Source: Sphingobacterium bovisgrunnientis
GTDB taxonomy: Bacteria > Bacteroidota > Bacteroidia > Sphingobacteriales > Sphingobacteriaceae
Length of the DNA: 64,000 bases
Direction: 5' to 3'
Assembly: GCF_009829085.1 (NCBI RefSeq)
Contig: NZ_WUQY01000026.1
Location: 1 to 64,000 of the forward strand
Below the pieces are notes generated by a model, which saw nothing but the letters and a program-made list of their open reading frames with translations, ran no database searches and was not told where the DNA came from. Both the position numbers and the translations under genes were made by a program. Shown here one piece after another: positions 16,475 to 24,922 of the stretch (positions within the stretch are counted from its first letter, which is position 1; every line of letters begins with the position of its first letter).

Positions 16475-16992
16475 TTTTACAGCATAAAAGCTAAATGAAT
16501 CAACATTTTTATAAAAAATACATTACATCTAAGACGTGAGTTTAGATTTAATCGCCATTTTTTGCATTGTAGCTAGGCTGAAATAATAAGCATAAATAGA
16601 TCTTGAAAACATTAAAGTCAAGAAGATTAGTGCCTTCATATTGATTCATTCATAAATGAGATTTTTATTGCTATCTATACTGACTTTTGCATGAGCATTT
16701 TATCAGTGCATAGTTTAGGGTTAAAAGTGTAAAACGAAGACCTAAATATTATTACAGCACCTATTATAGTGGTCGTTCTTTTAAGTATATTAAATTTTGT
16801 AGCTTTATTTGAACCATTTTGAGATTAAACATATGCTGTACTCCAGCCAAATAAATGTGCTGTAATTTTCATATGCATCTACAAATTTGAAAGTATAAGA
16901 TAAATTTATTGAAGTTATGCCGTCAATTAAAATGGTCTTTTTATTTTTAGGTTTCTTTTGCAATGAGTATTTGTGAGTATTTGTAAGTTTTA
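16475..16992. other. Gene-poor AT-rich stretch after the photolyase operon
   Basis: No convincing gene, RNA or promoter was found. It contains a short tandem direct repeat (tgagtatttg twice, 16964-16983) just after the broken gene's end. The small open frames present have no recognisable composition or motif. Confidence 0.4.
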
Positions 16993-17415
16993 TCAAGTGT
17001 TTTTCTTTTTTGATTTCCAAAACTCGTGGTATTTATCAAGAAAAACGACTTGAAAAACATTATCTTCAAAATATCCAATTATACATTCCTTTCCTTGTAT
17101 ATGCATTGAACACCAAATCACATCTGGGAGGACATGCTTTGGGTGAACAAATCCTGATTAGGGAGGAAATACTACCTTGGTATATGGTTTAATAATCTTT
17201 TGGGACGTGGCTTGTCCAACTGTCAATTGGCATATCTCTCTTAGTTTACTGACCGCTAAACCGAGTAATTTGTCGTGTTCCCATTCTTCAAAACTTTGTC
17301 CTTGATTTCGGTCAAAATCCCGAAAACTTAGTACAATCAATGGTTCCTTTCGTCCTTCCTAGTGGCAGTGGTATGAACTTCTCTTTTGTAGGAAGCAATA
17401 TCCCTTTCTTTAAAC
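16993..17415 (-). pseudogene. Broken partner gene of the AbiL/RloA-like ATPase
   Basis: Directly after the ATPase stop, minus-strand frames join into a protein of about 140 residues. The first part is SLKERDIASYKREVHTTATRKDER, starting next to the stop with its ATG apparently lost. After a one-base shift near 17345 it continues LIVLSFRDFDRNQGQSFEEW and so on to IIKPYTKVVFPP. An in-frame TAA follows at about 17160-17158, and then SGFVHPKHVLPDVIWCSMHIQ, GKECIIGYFEDNVFQVVFLD and KYHEFWKSKKKNT up to TGA at 16995-16993. The continuity of composition and of the FPP-(N)-SGFVHPKHV segment shows one decayed gene. I cannot name the family. Tight linkage suggests a two-gene system with the ATPase. Confidence 0.7.
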
Positions 17416-18747
17416 TTACTCTGCTTGCCTTTTGCTATAGAGTAATTCGTCTAATTTTTCATCAATATCAAAATTAGGAATTGCACCATATTTACCTTCT
17501 AAATAATTCTTATCAAAGGCAGACTTATTTCTGACTTTATCAGTTTTAAAATCAGCTAATGAAAACAATTCGGATGATCCAAACTGATTTTTTTCGACAA
17601 ACCAAATTTGGTCTCTTCTAAATGTTTCTTTGTTAAGTAAAGAAATATCATGAACTGCACATATGAGCTGGGCATTGCTCTTGTTAAACTTATGAAAGAA
17701 ATCTACTAGTCGTAACGTTAAATGGGTATGGATCCTTGAGTCAATTTCGTCAATGATTAATACTTTTCCATTTTGCAATGAGTCATACCAAGGGCCAAGC
17801 AGATATAATAGTTTTTTAGTGCCTTCAGACTCCTGTTTATCAAAATTAAACGGAACAGTACCAACTAAAATATTATTCTCGTCATATTTTCTGTGAAATG
17901 TAATTAGTTGGTCTCTTCTAGGTTGTTTTGACTTTATTTTTTGAATACTTGTAAGAAGATTAATTACTTCTTCGTCTTTCTCCTTTTCTCTTAAAGTTTC
18001 AAGATCTATTTCGTTCACATCTTCTTCTGTTGTTGAAAGGTTAGCTATCTCTAGGTATTTCACGAAATGCAAAACCCAGTTGAAGAACTGTTTATCTGAT
18101 TTTAATTTATCAATAGTGTATCTTTTGTGTCCTCGGTCATGAATTCCATTAACGAAATTGAATTTCTTAAACCAGTCAACAATATTTGAAGAAGTCTCTT
18201 TACCTAAGGTTGCCAAAAGAGATAAAAACAAAACATTCTCTTTTAAATCTTCTTCCTTTCCCAGGCCTTCCTGAAAAGCTGATTTATTTACTTCAATTTT
18301 TTGGTAGTCTCTTTTGAAAAGATATACCTCTTTACTAGTAGTATGAAAAAGCCATTCAGCTACAATTTTGTCGTAGTCTATTTCAAATCCATAGCGATAT
18401 TTAGTTTCTTTTTGTATAAAAGATATTTCAAAGAAGCTGGATTCTTTCTCCGAATTTGCATTTAGAGCAAATTTCTCTAATGGGAATTTTCTTTCATTAT
18501 TTTCCATCAGCGCATCTCGGAATGAGTTTAAAACAGTTTGCTTCATGAAACCCATAGCTTCAAGAAGATTACTTTTTCCGCTTGCGTTGTTTCCGTAAAT
18601 TACAGCAGATTTTAAGAGATTGATATTGTCTTGGGTCCCGATAATATGTGTGTTTTGGTGCTCCTTAAAAGACTTTGCGACTACCATTGACAGTGTCGTT
18701 AAATCTTTAAATGAGAGGAAATTCTCAATGCTGAATTCTATTAACAT
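17416..18747 (-). CDS. AAA ATPase of the AbiL/RloA-like (OLD/ABC-type) defence group
   Basis: A 443-residue protein beginning MLIEFSIENFLSFKD, the usual start of stand-alone ABC/RecF-type ATPases linked with abortive infection (AbiLi, RloA). Walker A is YGNNASGKSNLLEA, the signature region QESEGTKKLLYLLGP, Walker B VLIIDEIDSRIH and the switch histidine lies in CAVHDISLL. A charged middle part (ETLREKEKDEEV) is probably helical. Such ATPases usually pair with a second toxic or effector protein; the downstream partner here is broken (16993-17415). The ATPase is full length. It has a good Bacteroidota promoter (18776-18805) and a leader of about 20 bases. Confidence 0.82.
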   Translation of the reverse strand: MLIEFSIENFLSFKDLTTLSMVVAKSFKEHQNTHIIGTQDNINLLKSAVIYGNNASGKSNLLEAMGFMKQTVLNSFRDALMENNERKFPLEKFALNANSEKESSFFEISFIQKETKYRYGFEIDYDKIVAEWLFHTTSKEVYLFKRDYQKIEVNKSAFQEGLGKEEDLKENVLFLSLLATLGKETSSNIVDWFKKFNFVNGIHDRGHKRYTIDKLKSDKQFFNWVLHFVKYLEIANLSTTEEDVNEIDLETLREKEKDEEVINLLTSIQKIKSKQPRRDQLITFHRKYDENNILVGTVPFNFDKQESEGTKKLLYLLGPWYDSLQNGKVLIIDEIDSRIHTHLTLRLVDFFHKFNKSNAQLICAVHDISLLNKETFRRDQIWFVEKNQFGSSELFSLADFKTDKVRNKSAFDKNYLEGKYGAIPNFDIDEKLDELLYSKRQAE

Positions 18748-18775
18748 ACCTATTGTTTATGTTTGTATTATATAA

Positions 18776-18805
18776 CAAATATACACCGAAAATTAAAATT
18801 TGCAA
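18776..18805 (-). promoter_or_regulatory. Promoter of the AbiL-like ATPase gene
   Basis: On the minus strand TTG (18805-18803), 19 bases, then TATATTTG (18783-18776) match the Bacteroidota promoter consensus. The start codon follows about 30 bases downstream. Confidence 0.65.
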
Positions 18806-18920
18806 ATTTTTTTCAAATTTCGATTTTTGATAAATTACTTTTACAAAATTGACTAATATTAAGTTATCCGTAAGTTGACATTTTCTAATTGTTTGTAAAC
18901 ATTTGTCTGGTATTGTTTAA

Positions 18921-19070
18921 ATCAGTGCGCTAGTTGGTAACCATGCTGGTATAGTCAATCCTGATAATGAATCAGCAAAAAAACTCTATTCTAAGCTTGG
19001 ATTTGTACCTATAAAATCAACAAAGCGTATGTTTTTACCTCTAAAAACTATAATTGACTTATTTAAATAA
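18921..19070 (+). pseudogene. 3' fragment of a GNAT-type acetyltransferase gene
   Basis: An open frame entered from a stop reads ALVGNHAGIVNPDNESAKKL and YSKLGFVPIKSTKRMFLPL and ends at TAA 19068-19070. NESAKKLYSKLGF is the typical motif of the last helix and strand of GNAT N-acetyltransferases (N..a..lYeklGF). The amino-terminal two thirds, including the acetyl-CoA loop, are absent, so this is a truncated relic. Confidence 0.65.
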
Positions 19071-19144
19071 AATAAGGGTTAAGCCCGCTTATTCTATTTA
19101 CTCATTTCATCTACTAAATACTTACTTTCAAGCTTTATAATTCG

Positions 19145-19601
19145 GTGGATATTTTTATATCCACTGAAATTATGTATCTGAAATCTGTAGGTCGAAATTC
19201 TACTCTTATTTTAGGTATAACGCCCGATACATCGGGACTAATCCCTGCTGGAGATTTTAAAAGATTAGAGGAATTTGGGAAAGAAATAAATCGCTTATTT
19301 GATAATCCTATCGCAAAAGTGAATTCGGATGGACTTATTGCCGTAATTAAAAACGAAAAAAAATACCTGTCACATATATCATGCTACAAGAAAATATAGC
19401 TTATGGCCACAGAATTATGGAATTTGCGGTAGAGGTCAAGATGGTAAATCATGGAAGATAATAGATTCAGGAACGGCTGTAGGACATAAGTACATTAAAA
19501 AATTAGAAATGCCTATTATTGCAAATAATTGGCGTGTGAGGGTAACTTCAAGTAGGGCCACACCTAAAATCATTAATTTCTCACTATACAGTAATAAATA
19601 A
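19145..19601 (+). pseudogene. 3' remnant of a GH29 alpha-L-fucosidase gene
   Basis: The frame from 19145 reads MYLKSVGRNSTLILGITPDT and SGLIPAGDFKRLEEFGKEINR, which is the end of the GH29 catalytic barrel. After a shift around 19400-19440 a second frame reads DGKSWKIIDSGTAVGHKYIK and VRVTSSRATPKIINFSLYS, the carboxyl-terminal beta-sandwich of such enzymes, to TAA 19599-19601. The catalytic part is missing. It directly precedes the sulfatase (1 base gap), so a fucosidase-sulfatase pair for sulfated fucose glycans probably existed here. Confidence 0.68.
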
Positions 19602-19602
19602 G

Positions 19603-21105
19603 ATGAAAAGAAGACTAAAATTTGCCTTTATAATAATCCTGCTTGCAAACATAAGTATGCTTCAAGCGCAGAAGAAACCTAATATTATTGTATTTATGGT
19701 AGATGATATGGGCTGGCAGGACACCTCATATCCATTTGATTCGGCGCTAAGTGCATATAATAAAATCTATAGCACCCCAAATATGGAGAAATTGGCTAAA
19801 ATGGGTGTTGCCTTTACAAACGCCTATAGTACGCCAGTCTGTAAGCCATCGCGCATAAGTTTAATAACAGGGATGAATGTCCTTCAGCATCAAGTAACCA
19901 ACTGGACATCACCTTTCAAAGATGCTCCTACGGGCCAAAAAGACAAGCAATTTGCTGAACCCAAATGGAATCACAATGGACTTAGCCCAGTTGCAGGTAT
20001 CCCCCATACGGCTTATGCAACCCCCATATCTCAAATTCTAAAAGACAACGGCTATTTCACCATTCATGCTGGAAAAGCACACTGGGCCTCATCTGGAACT
20101 CCAGGATCCAATCCGTATTCTTTAGGATTTATCGTCAATATTGCTGGCTCATCCACGGGTAGACCTGCCAGCTTTTTGGGTAAAGAGAATTTTGGAAGAA
20201 ATACGGCAGACTACCATGGGGTTGAAAATATGCAGGAATATTTTGGTAAAGACATTTATTTGACAGAGGCACTGACTTTGGAAGCTTTAAAAGCGCTGGA
20301 CTATCCCGTCAAAAATAAGCTGCCCTTCTTTTTAAATTTAGGTCATTATGCCCTTCACGACCCGTTGATGGCAGACAATAGGTATTATGAAAAATACCTA
20401 GCCCAGGGCTTGAGTAAGGATGAAGCCAAGTATGCCTCTATGATTGAAGGAATGGATAAAAGCTTGGGTGATATTTTAGCATACTTAGAAAAACATGCCA
20501 TTATTGATAACACGCACATCATATTCATTAGCGATAATGGAGGATTAAGCCTTACTCCACCACGAGATGGAGAACCACATACGCATAATGCGCCGTTACG
20601 CTCTGGAAAGGGTTCCATATATGAAGGTGGAATTAGAGTACCGCTGATCATAAAAGGAATCAAAGGAAATGCAAAGGGAAAAAGAGTTGATACACCTGTT
20701 ATTATTGAGGATATATTTCCTACTATTTTAGATATGAGTAAAGCGCGATATAGTGCCTTACCGCAAAAAATCGATGGTAGGTCTGCTATGGGGTATTTAG
20801 ATGGAAAAACTAAGAATGATACGGATAGTAGACCATTGATCTTTCATATACCAAATAAATGGACCCAGAATGATGGCGATGGTTTTAACTATAAATCAGC
20901 GGTAAGGAAAGGCTTCTTCAAACTTATATACAATTGGCGTCAAGATAGCTATGAACTTTACTATTTAATAGATGATATTGGCGAAAAGAATAACCTAATT
21001 GCAGTAAAAGAAGTTCAGAATATAGCAACTGAATTAAAGGATATTTTACATACTCGTATAAAAAGTAGCAGCAGTCCCGTACCCTCAAAAACAGTTGAAA
21101 AATAA
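19603..21105 (+). CDS. S1-family sulfatase, secreted
   Basis: A 500-residue protein with a signal peptide (hydrophobic residues 7-20, likely cut after ANISMLQAQ). The metal ligands appear as VDDMGW (Asp34-Asp35) and the formylglycine motif is C80-K-P-S-R, so it needs an anaerobic or FGE-type maturase. Other family patches are HAGKAHW, DNGG and the END-like IFISDNGGLSLTPP. It would hydrolyse sulfate esters on glycans in the periplasm. The neighbouring GH29 remnant suggests fucose-containing substrates. It is otherwise an orphan: no SusC/SusD pair or sulfatase maturase is nearby, and its promoter may lie within the degraded gene. Confidence 0.88.
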   Translation: MKRRLKFAFIIILLANISMLQAQKKPNIIVFMVDDMGWQDTSYPFDSALSAYNKIYSTPNMEKLAKMGVAFTNAYSTPVCKPSRISLITGMNVLQHQVTNWTSPFKDAPTGQKDKQFAEPKWNHNGLSPVAGIPHTAYATPISQILKDNGYFTIHAGKAHWASSGTPGSNPYSLGFIVNIAGSSTGRPASFLGKENFGRNTADYHGVENMQEYFGKDIYLTEALTLEALKALDYPVKNKLPFFLNLGHYALHDPLMADNRYYEKYLAQGLSKDEAKYASMIEGMDKSLGDILAYLEKHAIIDNTHIIFISDNGGLSLTPPRDGEPHTHNAPLRSGKGSIYEGGIRVPLIIKGIKGNAKGKRVDTPVIIEDIFPTILDMSKARYSALPQKIDGRSAMGYLDGKTKNDTDSRPLIFHIPNKWTQNDGDGFNYKSAVRKGFFKLIYNWRQDSYELYYLIDDIGEKNNLIAVKEVQNIATELKDILHTRIKSSSSPVPSKTVEK

Positions 21106-21142
21106 GACAGTTGAAAAGTAAGCACACGGTTTACCGTAAAAA

Positions 21143-21170
21143 GGGCCTTAGAGTTTTAATACTAAGGCCC
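21143..21170 (-). terminator. Rho-independent terminator of the exopolysaccharide operon
   Basis: GGGCCTTAG and CTAAGGCCC form a perfect 9-bp stem with a 10-base loop. On the minus strand the stem is followed by TTTTT, so it ends the wza-wzc transcript. It lies between convergent genes and may also stop the sulfatase message. Confidence 0.85.
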
Positions 21171-21201
21171 GCGAATATATCATTAAAAAAAAAATAATTT
21201 G

Positions 21202-23574
21202 TTAGCTACTTTTAAATCCAGAAATAAATCTGCTCCAGAAGCTTTTCTGTTTTAAATTGTCTCCATAACCATACCCGTAACCATAACCATAGCCATAACC
21301 ACGTTTAAAATCAACATCGTTAATTACCACAGCCATATTTTTTAACTTACGTTGATAAAACAATTCTTTTGGTACATTTAGTAAACGTTTGTCAAGGTAA
21401 TTGGCACGTGCCACATAAATTGTTAAATCGGCATGTTCAGCTATAAGAATGGTATCTGTTACTAAACTCACTGGAGCAGTATCAACAATCACAAAATCGT
21501 AATTTTCACGACCATACTCTACAATATCTGTAAAATGACCATTCATTAAAAGTTCAGCTGGATTAGGAGCAATATATCCCGAATATATGATATCAAAATC
21601 ATAAGGAGCTGGCTTGCGAATGATGATTTGGTCAATCGGCATATCAGGATTTATCAAATATTGCGTAATACCAATATTTGTATGTTGCAAATGAGATAAA
21701 CCTAAATAATCCAACACTTTAGGCGACCTAATATCCGCTCCAAGAAGTAATACTTTCTTTCCAGACATCGCTAGAATTTTAGAAAGATTGGTAGCTATAA
21801 AAGATTTACCTTCACCTGAGGTAGTGGAAGTCACATAAATAACCGCACTCTCCCCTTTCTTCTTAGTTAACATGAAAGAAATGTTGGTGCGGAGAATACG
21901 AATTGCCTCCGCTAAAGAAGAACGATCATTTTCTTTAATAATCGGATATTCGGATGTTGGTATTTCCCCAAGAATAGGGGCAGGAAACTCGGCCTCGATG
22001 TCTCTACGTGACTGTACTTTATTGTCTAATAAAAATTTTATGTAAAGGATAGCAAATGGAATAATGAAACCTAAAATCATGGCTCCTAATAGGATTATTG
22101 ATTTTTTAGGTGCTACAGGAATGTTAGATCCATAAGCTTCATCAATAATTTTAAGATTTGCTGGGGTTGCAGCAGCTTTAATTTCAGTCTCTTCACGCTT
22201 TTGTAATAAGAATAAATATAGCGCTTCAAAAATTTGCTGTTGTCTTGAAATATCCTTATAATCTCTTTCTTGATTTGGAAGCTGTCCTAGTTTACCAGAG
22301 TATTTACTGGACTGCGCTTGAATAACATTAACATTAGTTGAAAGAACATTTCTATAATTACTTAATGAAGTATTCAAATTTGCTTTAATATCGCGTATAT
22401 TTTTATCTAAATTTTGAACGATAGGGTTATCTGGAGTAGCAGATTTCAATAAATCCTCACGTTCCAATACTAATTCATTATATGACTTAACCGTAGTTTC
22501 AATTGATGGATCATTAAGACCAATGTTAGACGGCAAAAGACCTCCCTCATCAGTTACAGTTTCACGCATCATATCAGCGAGTCTCAACTGAGTTTGATAT
22601 TCAATCAACTTGCGTTCATTTTCAGTTGCATTCTGCATATACATCTGTACTTCTGAACTCATATCGACTAAGTTGTTTCTATCTTTGTAGTCAGCTACTC
22701 TTGAATCTGACGATGATAAATCTCTTGTAATTAGAACTAATCGATTATTAATAAAATCAGAAGTAGTCTTAGAAACTTTAATTTTATCCTCAGCTGCATC
22801 TGCGTCATACTGCTGAACTAATGAATTCAAAATTAATCTTGCTTTTTCCCGATTAGGGTGATTCATCGAGAAATTAACTATAAAAGATTGCTTTTCCTTA
22901 TTAGGAGTAACTTGAATACCTGTTAACAAATTGTCAATTACTTTCTCTATCGGAGAGACCTGAACAATCAAGGTACTCTCTAGTTTCATTGAGGAATTCG
23001 GTACCAGCATCACAGCTCCAATTGGTGTCACAAACTTCTTTCCAAAAGTATAGTTATCGATCACCTGTTTGTCATCGGTTAGCTTAACTTTGCCATCACT
23101 CAACGACACTTTTACTTCGTAAGATATACTATCAATGTTTGAATTATTAGGATCTAGTAAAACAATTTTTACTGGAGAGTCTTTTTCTAATAATTCTGAT
23201 TTTTTAACATTGCCCCTGGAAGTATAGCTTATATTAAGTTTATTAGACACAATCACTTTTCGTAAAATTCTACGCGACTTAATCACATCAATTTGGTCAG
23301 AAACAAAAGCTGAAGTCTGACTTCCTCCACTGGCCATGGATGCAAGCTCAGATAGGCCGGCTAAATCACCTGAAGCTTGCTTTTCGTCTTGTAACAAAAC
23401 TTTTGCTTCTACTTTGTATATTTTCTCCGCATAGCGTAGATATAACATGGACAAGAAAAGACAAATTATAATTGAAAATAAAAACCATTTCCAAAAATAG
23501 GCATATTGTTCAAATAGTTGTCTTAAATTTAAATCCGATTCTTCTTGAATTGGTTGAGGAGATTCATTACTCAT
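21202..23574 (-). CDS. wzc: Wzc-type chain-length regulator with BY-kinase domain
   Basis: A 790-residue inner-membrane protein. TM1 lies at about 30-48, a Wzz periplasmic part with long coiled coil (about 270-465) follows, TM2 is at 492-514, and the cytoplasmic BY-kinase domain comes next. The kinase has Walker A STTSGEGKS (583-591), Walker A' VLLLGADIRSP (608-617) and Walker B FVIVDTAPV. The carboxyl tail has six GY dipeptides in a row (21262-21300), a tyrosine cluster expected to be autophosphorylated, as in Wzc. It controls polymer length and export together with Wza, whose gene is 11 bases upstream. Confidence 0.93.
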   Translation of the reverse strand: MSNESPQPIQEESDLNLRQLFEQYAYFWKWFLFSIIICLFLSMLYLRYAEKIYKVEAKVLLQDEKQASGDLAGLSELASMASGGSQTSAFVSDQIDVIKSRRILRKVIVSNKLNISYTSRGNVKKSELLEKDSPVKIVLLDPNNSNIDSISYEVKVSLSDGKVKLTDDKQVIDNYTFGKKFVTPIGAVMLVPNSSMKLESTLIVQVSPIEKVIDNLLTGIQVTPNKEKQSFIVNFSMNHPNREKARLILNSLVQQYDADAAEDKIKVSKTTSDFINNRLVLITRDLSSSDSRVADYKDRNNLVDMSSEVQMYMQNATENERKLIEYQTQLRLADMMRETVTDEGGLLPSNIGLNDPSIETTVKSYNELVLEREDLLKSATPDNPIVQNLDKNIRDIKANLNTSLSNYRNVLSTNVNVIQAQSSKYSGKLGQLPNQERDYKDISRQQQIFEALYLFLLQKREETEIKAAATPANLKIIDEAYGSNIPVAPKKSIILLGAMILGFIIPFAILYIKFLLDNKVQSRRDIEAEFPAPILGEIPTSEYPIIKENDRSSLAEAIRILRTNISFMLTKKKGESAVIYVTSTTSGEGKSFIATNLSKILAMSGKKVLLLGADIRSPKVLDYLGLSHLQHTNIGITQYLINPDMPIDQIIIRKPAPYDFDIIYSGYIAPNPAELLMNGHFTDIVEYGRENYDFVIVDTAPVSLVTDTILIAEHADLTIYVARANYLDKRLLNVPKELFYQRKLKNMAVVINDVDFKRGYGYGYGYGYGYGDNLKQKSFWSRFISGFKSS

Positions 23575-23585
23575 TTAAAAAATAT

Positions 23586-24359
23586 CTAATTACGTACAAA
23601 AATAGCTATTAAACCAATAATCACACTTGAAACTGAAACAAATATAGAGGTATTTTGCGTATATTTGGAAGATTGCACACGAGCACCATTAGGCTCGACA
23701 TAAATAACATCGTTTTGAGCTAAATAATAAACTGGAGAATTAAGTGCATCTCTCGAAGTCAAATCTACTCGATACTCATTCTTAATACCATTTTGTTCAC
23801 GCACAACTAGAACATTTTTTCGAACCCCATTAATTGTTAAATCTCCAGCTAATCCGATAGCCTCAAGCAATGTAATACGGTCGTTATTAATCGGATATGT
23901 CCCAGGGTTTTTGACCTCACCCAACACCGTAACTCTAAAATTACGTATCTCCATGCTTATACCAGGACTTACTATATACTTACTTACTTCTGTACGCAAG
24001 TAATCAATCGCTTCTGTTCTTGTTTTACCAGCCAATTTAATTTTACCCAGTTTTGGAAAATCAATAAAGCCATTATTATCAATGGCATAAGTTGGTATAA
24101 AAGGGTTCGCAGTTTGCAATGAACCTGAATTACCAGCATAGGAGGATATAGGATTAAAGGGAGCGGTAGCTCTTACATCATCCGCTGTAACAGATATTGC
24201 CAAAATGTCGCCAGATTGTAATTTAGGGGCATTATTCTCATAATTGGAAACTAATGCAATGCTGTCATACTGCTGAAAATACACAAGGTCTTTTCGAGAA
24301 GCACATGACAAAATAGTCAAGCTAACTATTAAAATAATATATAGGATGTATCTTTTCAT
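23586..24359 (-). CDS. wza: Wza-type outer-membrane polysaccharide export lipoprotein
   Basis: A 257-residue protein from the ATG 24359 (MKRYILYIILIVSLTILSC); the longer frame from 24380 adds only MHHIISI. A lipoprotein signal ends at LTILSC. The poly-export domain begins LQSGDILAISVTADD, and an SLBB-like domain follows (FRVTVLGEVKNPGTYPINNDRITLLEAIGLAGDL). The end carries a hydrophobic segment (IFVSVSSVIIGLIAIFV). It forms the export channel that partners Wzc. A Bacteroidota promoter sits 41 bases upstream, so wza-wzc can be transcribed separately from the rest of the locus. Confidence 0.92.
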   Translation of the reverse strand: MKRYILYIILIVSLTILSCASRKDLVYFQQYDSIALVSNYENNAPKLQSGDILAISVTADDVRATAPFNPISSYAGNSGSLQTANPFIPTYAIDNNGFIDFPKLGKIKLAGKTRTEAIDYLRTEVSKYIVSPGISMEIRNFRVTVLGEVKNPGTYPINNDRITLLEAIGLAGDLTINGVRKNVLVVREQNGIKNEYRVDLTSRDALNSPVYYLAQNDVIYVEPNGARVQSSKYTQNTSIFVSVSSVIIGLIAIFVRN

Positions 24360-24399
24360 AATTGAAATTATATGATGCAAATAATGAATTGCAATTTGG

Positions 24400-24433
24400 C
24401 AAAAATAATCATTTTTGTAGTATCTACTAGCAA
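24400..24433 (-). promoter_or_regulatory. Promoter of wza-wzc with an internal palindrome
   Basis: TTG (24433-24431), 23 bases, then TATTTTTG (24407-24400) on the minus strand fit the Bacteroidota pattern, with a slightly long spacer. The spacer holds the inverted repeat TAGTA/TACTA (24418-24429), which could be an operator. Confidence 0.5.
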
Positions 24434-24454
24434 CTAATTAAAATATACCTAAAC

Positions 24455-24922
24455 CTAGAGATCAATCGTATTATTTCCTATTCCAACAAAATAATTGGTA
24501 GACCATGTATAATCATCTAAGGGAGCATGTTCAATTCCATGATCTGCAAAAACAAGTAGCTCAGAATTATCCTCTAAAGCTCTTAAAGCAGTACCGTATC
24601 CTTTGGGTAAATGTAATACCTCTAAATTTTCCGTTGATAGTATTAATGTCTCTATGGCCAAATTAGCAGAAGGATTTTCCCAATTATCAATCTTAACAAT
24701 ATTAACCTGGAAACTACCAGACAATACATAAAACCAACGTTGTTCTATACGATGCGCACGCCATCCTCTTATAAGTTCTGTATCACCATTTTTAATAATA
24801 TAAAATCTTTTTACTAAACTCATGTCAAAATCGTTAACAAAACGAATTTGACCTCTTGCATCTTTTGCGACCCCACCTTTTATCGTTTTAACGGCATTCC
24901 GTCTATTATTATGCTTTAACAT
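24455..24922 (-). CDS. WxcM-like cupin (sugar-nucleotide isomerase type)
   Basis: A 155-residue single-domain cupin of the WxcM/FdtA-like group: ARGQIRFVNDFDMSLVKRFYIIKNGDTELIRGWRAHRIEQRWFYVLSGSFQVNIV contains the RGWRAHxxxQRW(F)YVLxGS core. FdtA/QdtA relatives act as dTDP-4-keto-6-deoxyhexose 3,4-isomerases; short WxcM-like proteins next to initiating transferases are common in Bacteroidota exopolysaccharide loci and their reaction is not fixed. It overlaps the preceding transferase gene by 14 bases. Confidence 0.75.
   Translation of the reverse strand: MLKHNNRRNAVKTIKGGVAKDARGQIRFVNDFDMSLVKRFYIIKNGDTELIRGWRAHRIEQRWFYVLSGSFQVNIVKIDNWENPSANLAIETLILSTENLEVLHLPKGYGTALRALEDNSELLVFADHGIEHAPLDDYTWSTNYFVGIGNNTIDL

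Noticed and set aside
16964-16983. Tandem 10-base direct repeat
   Set aside because: Only two copies in AT-rich sequence, with no sign of CRISPR, attachment site or protein-binding function.
16805-17020. Open frame of 71 codons on the minus strand
   Set aside because: Low-complexity Lys/Ile-rich translation with no motif; it overlaps the end of the broken partner gene in another frame.
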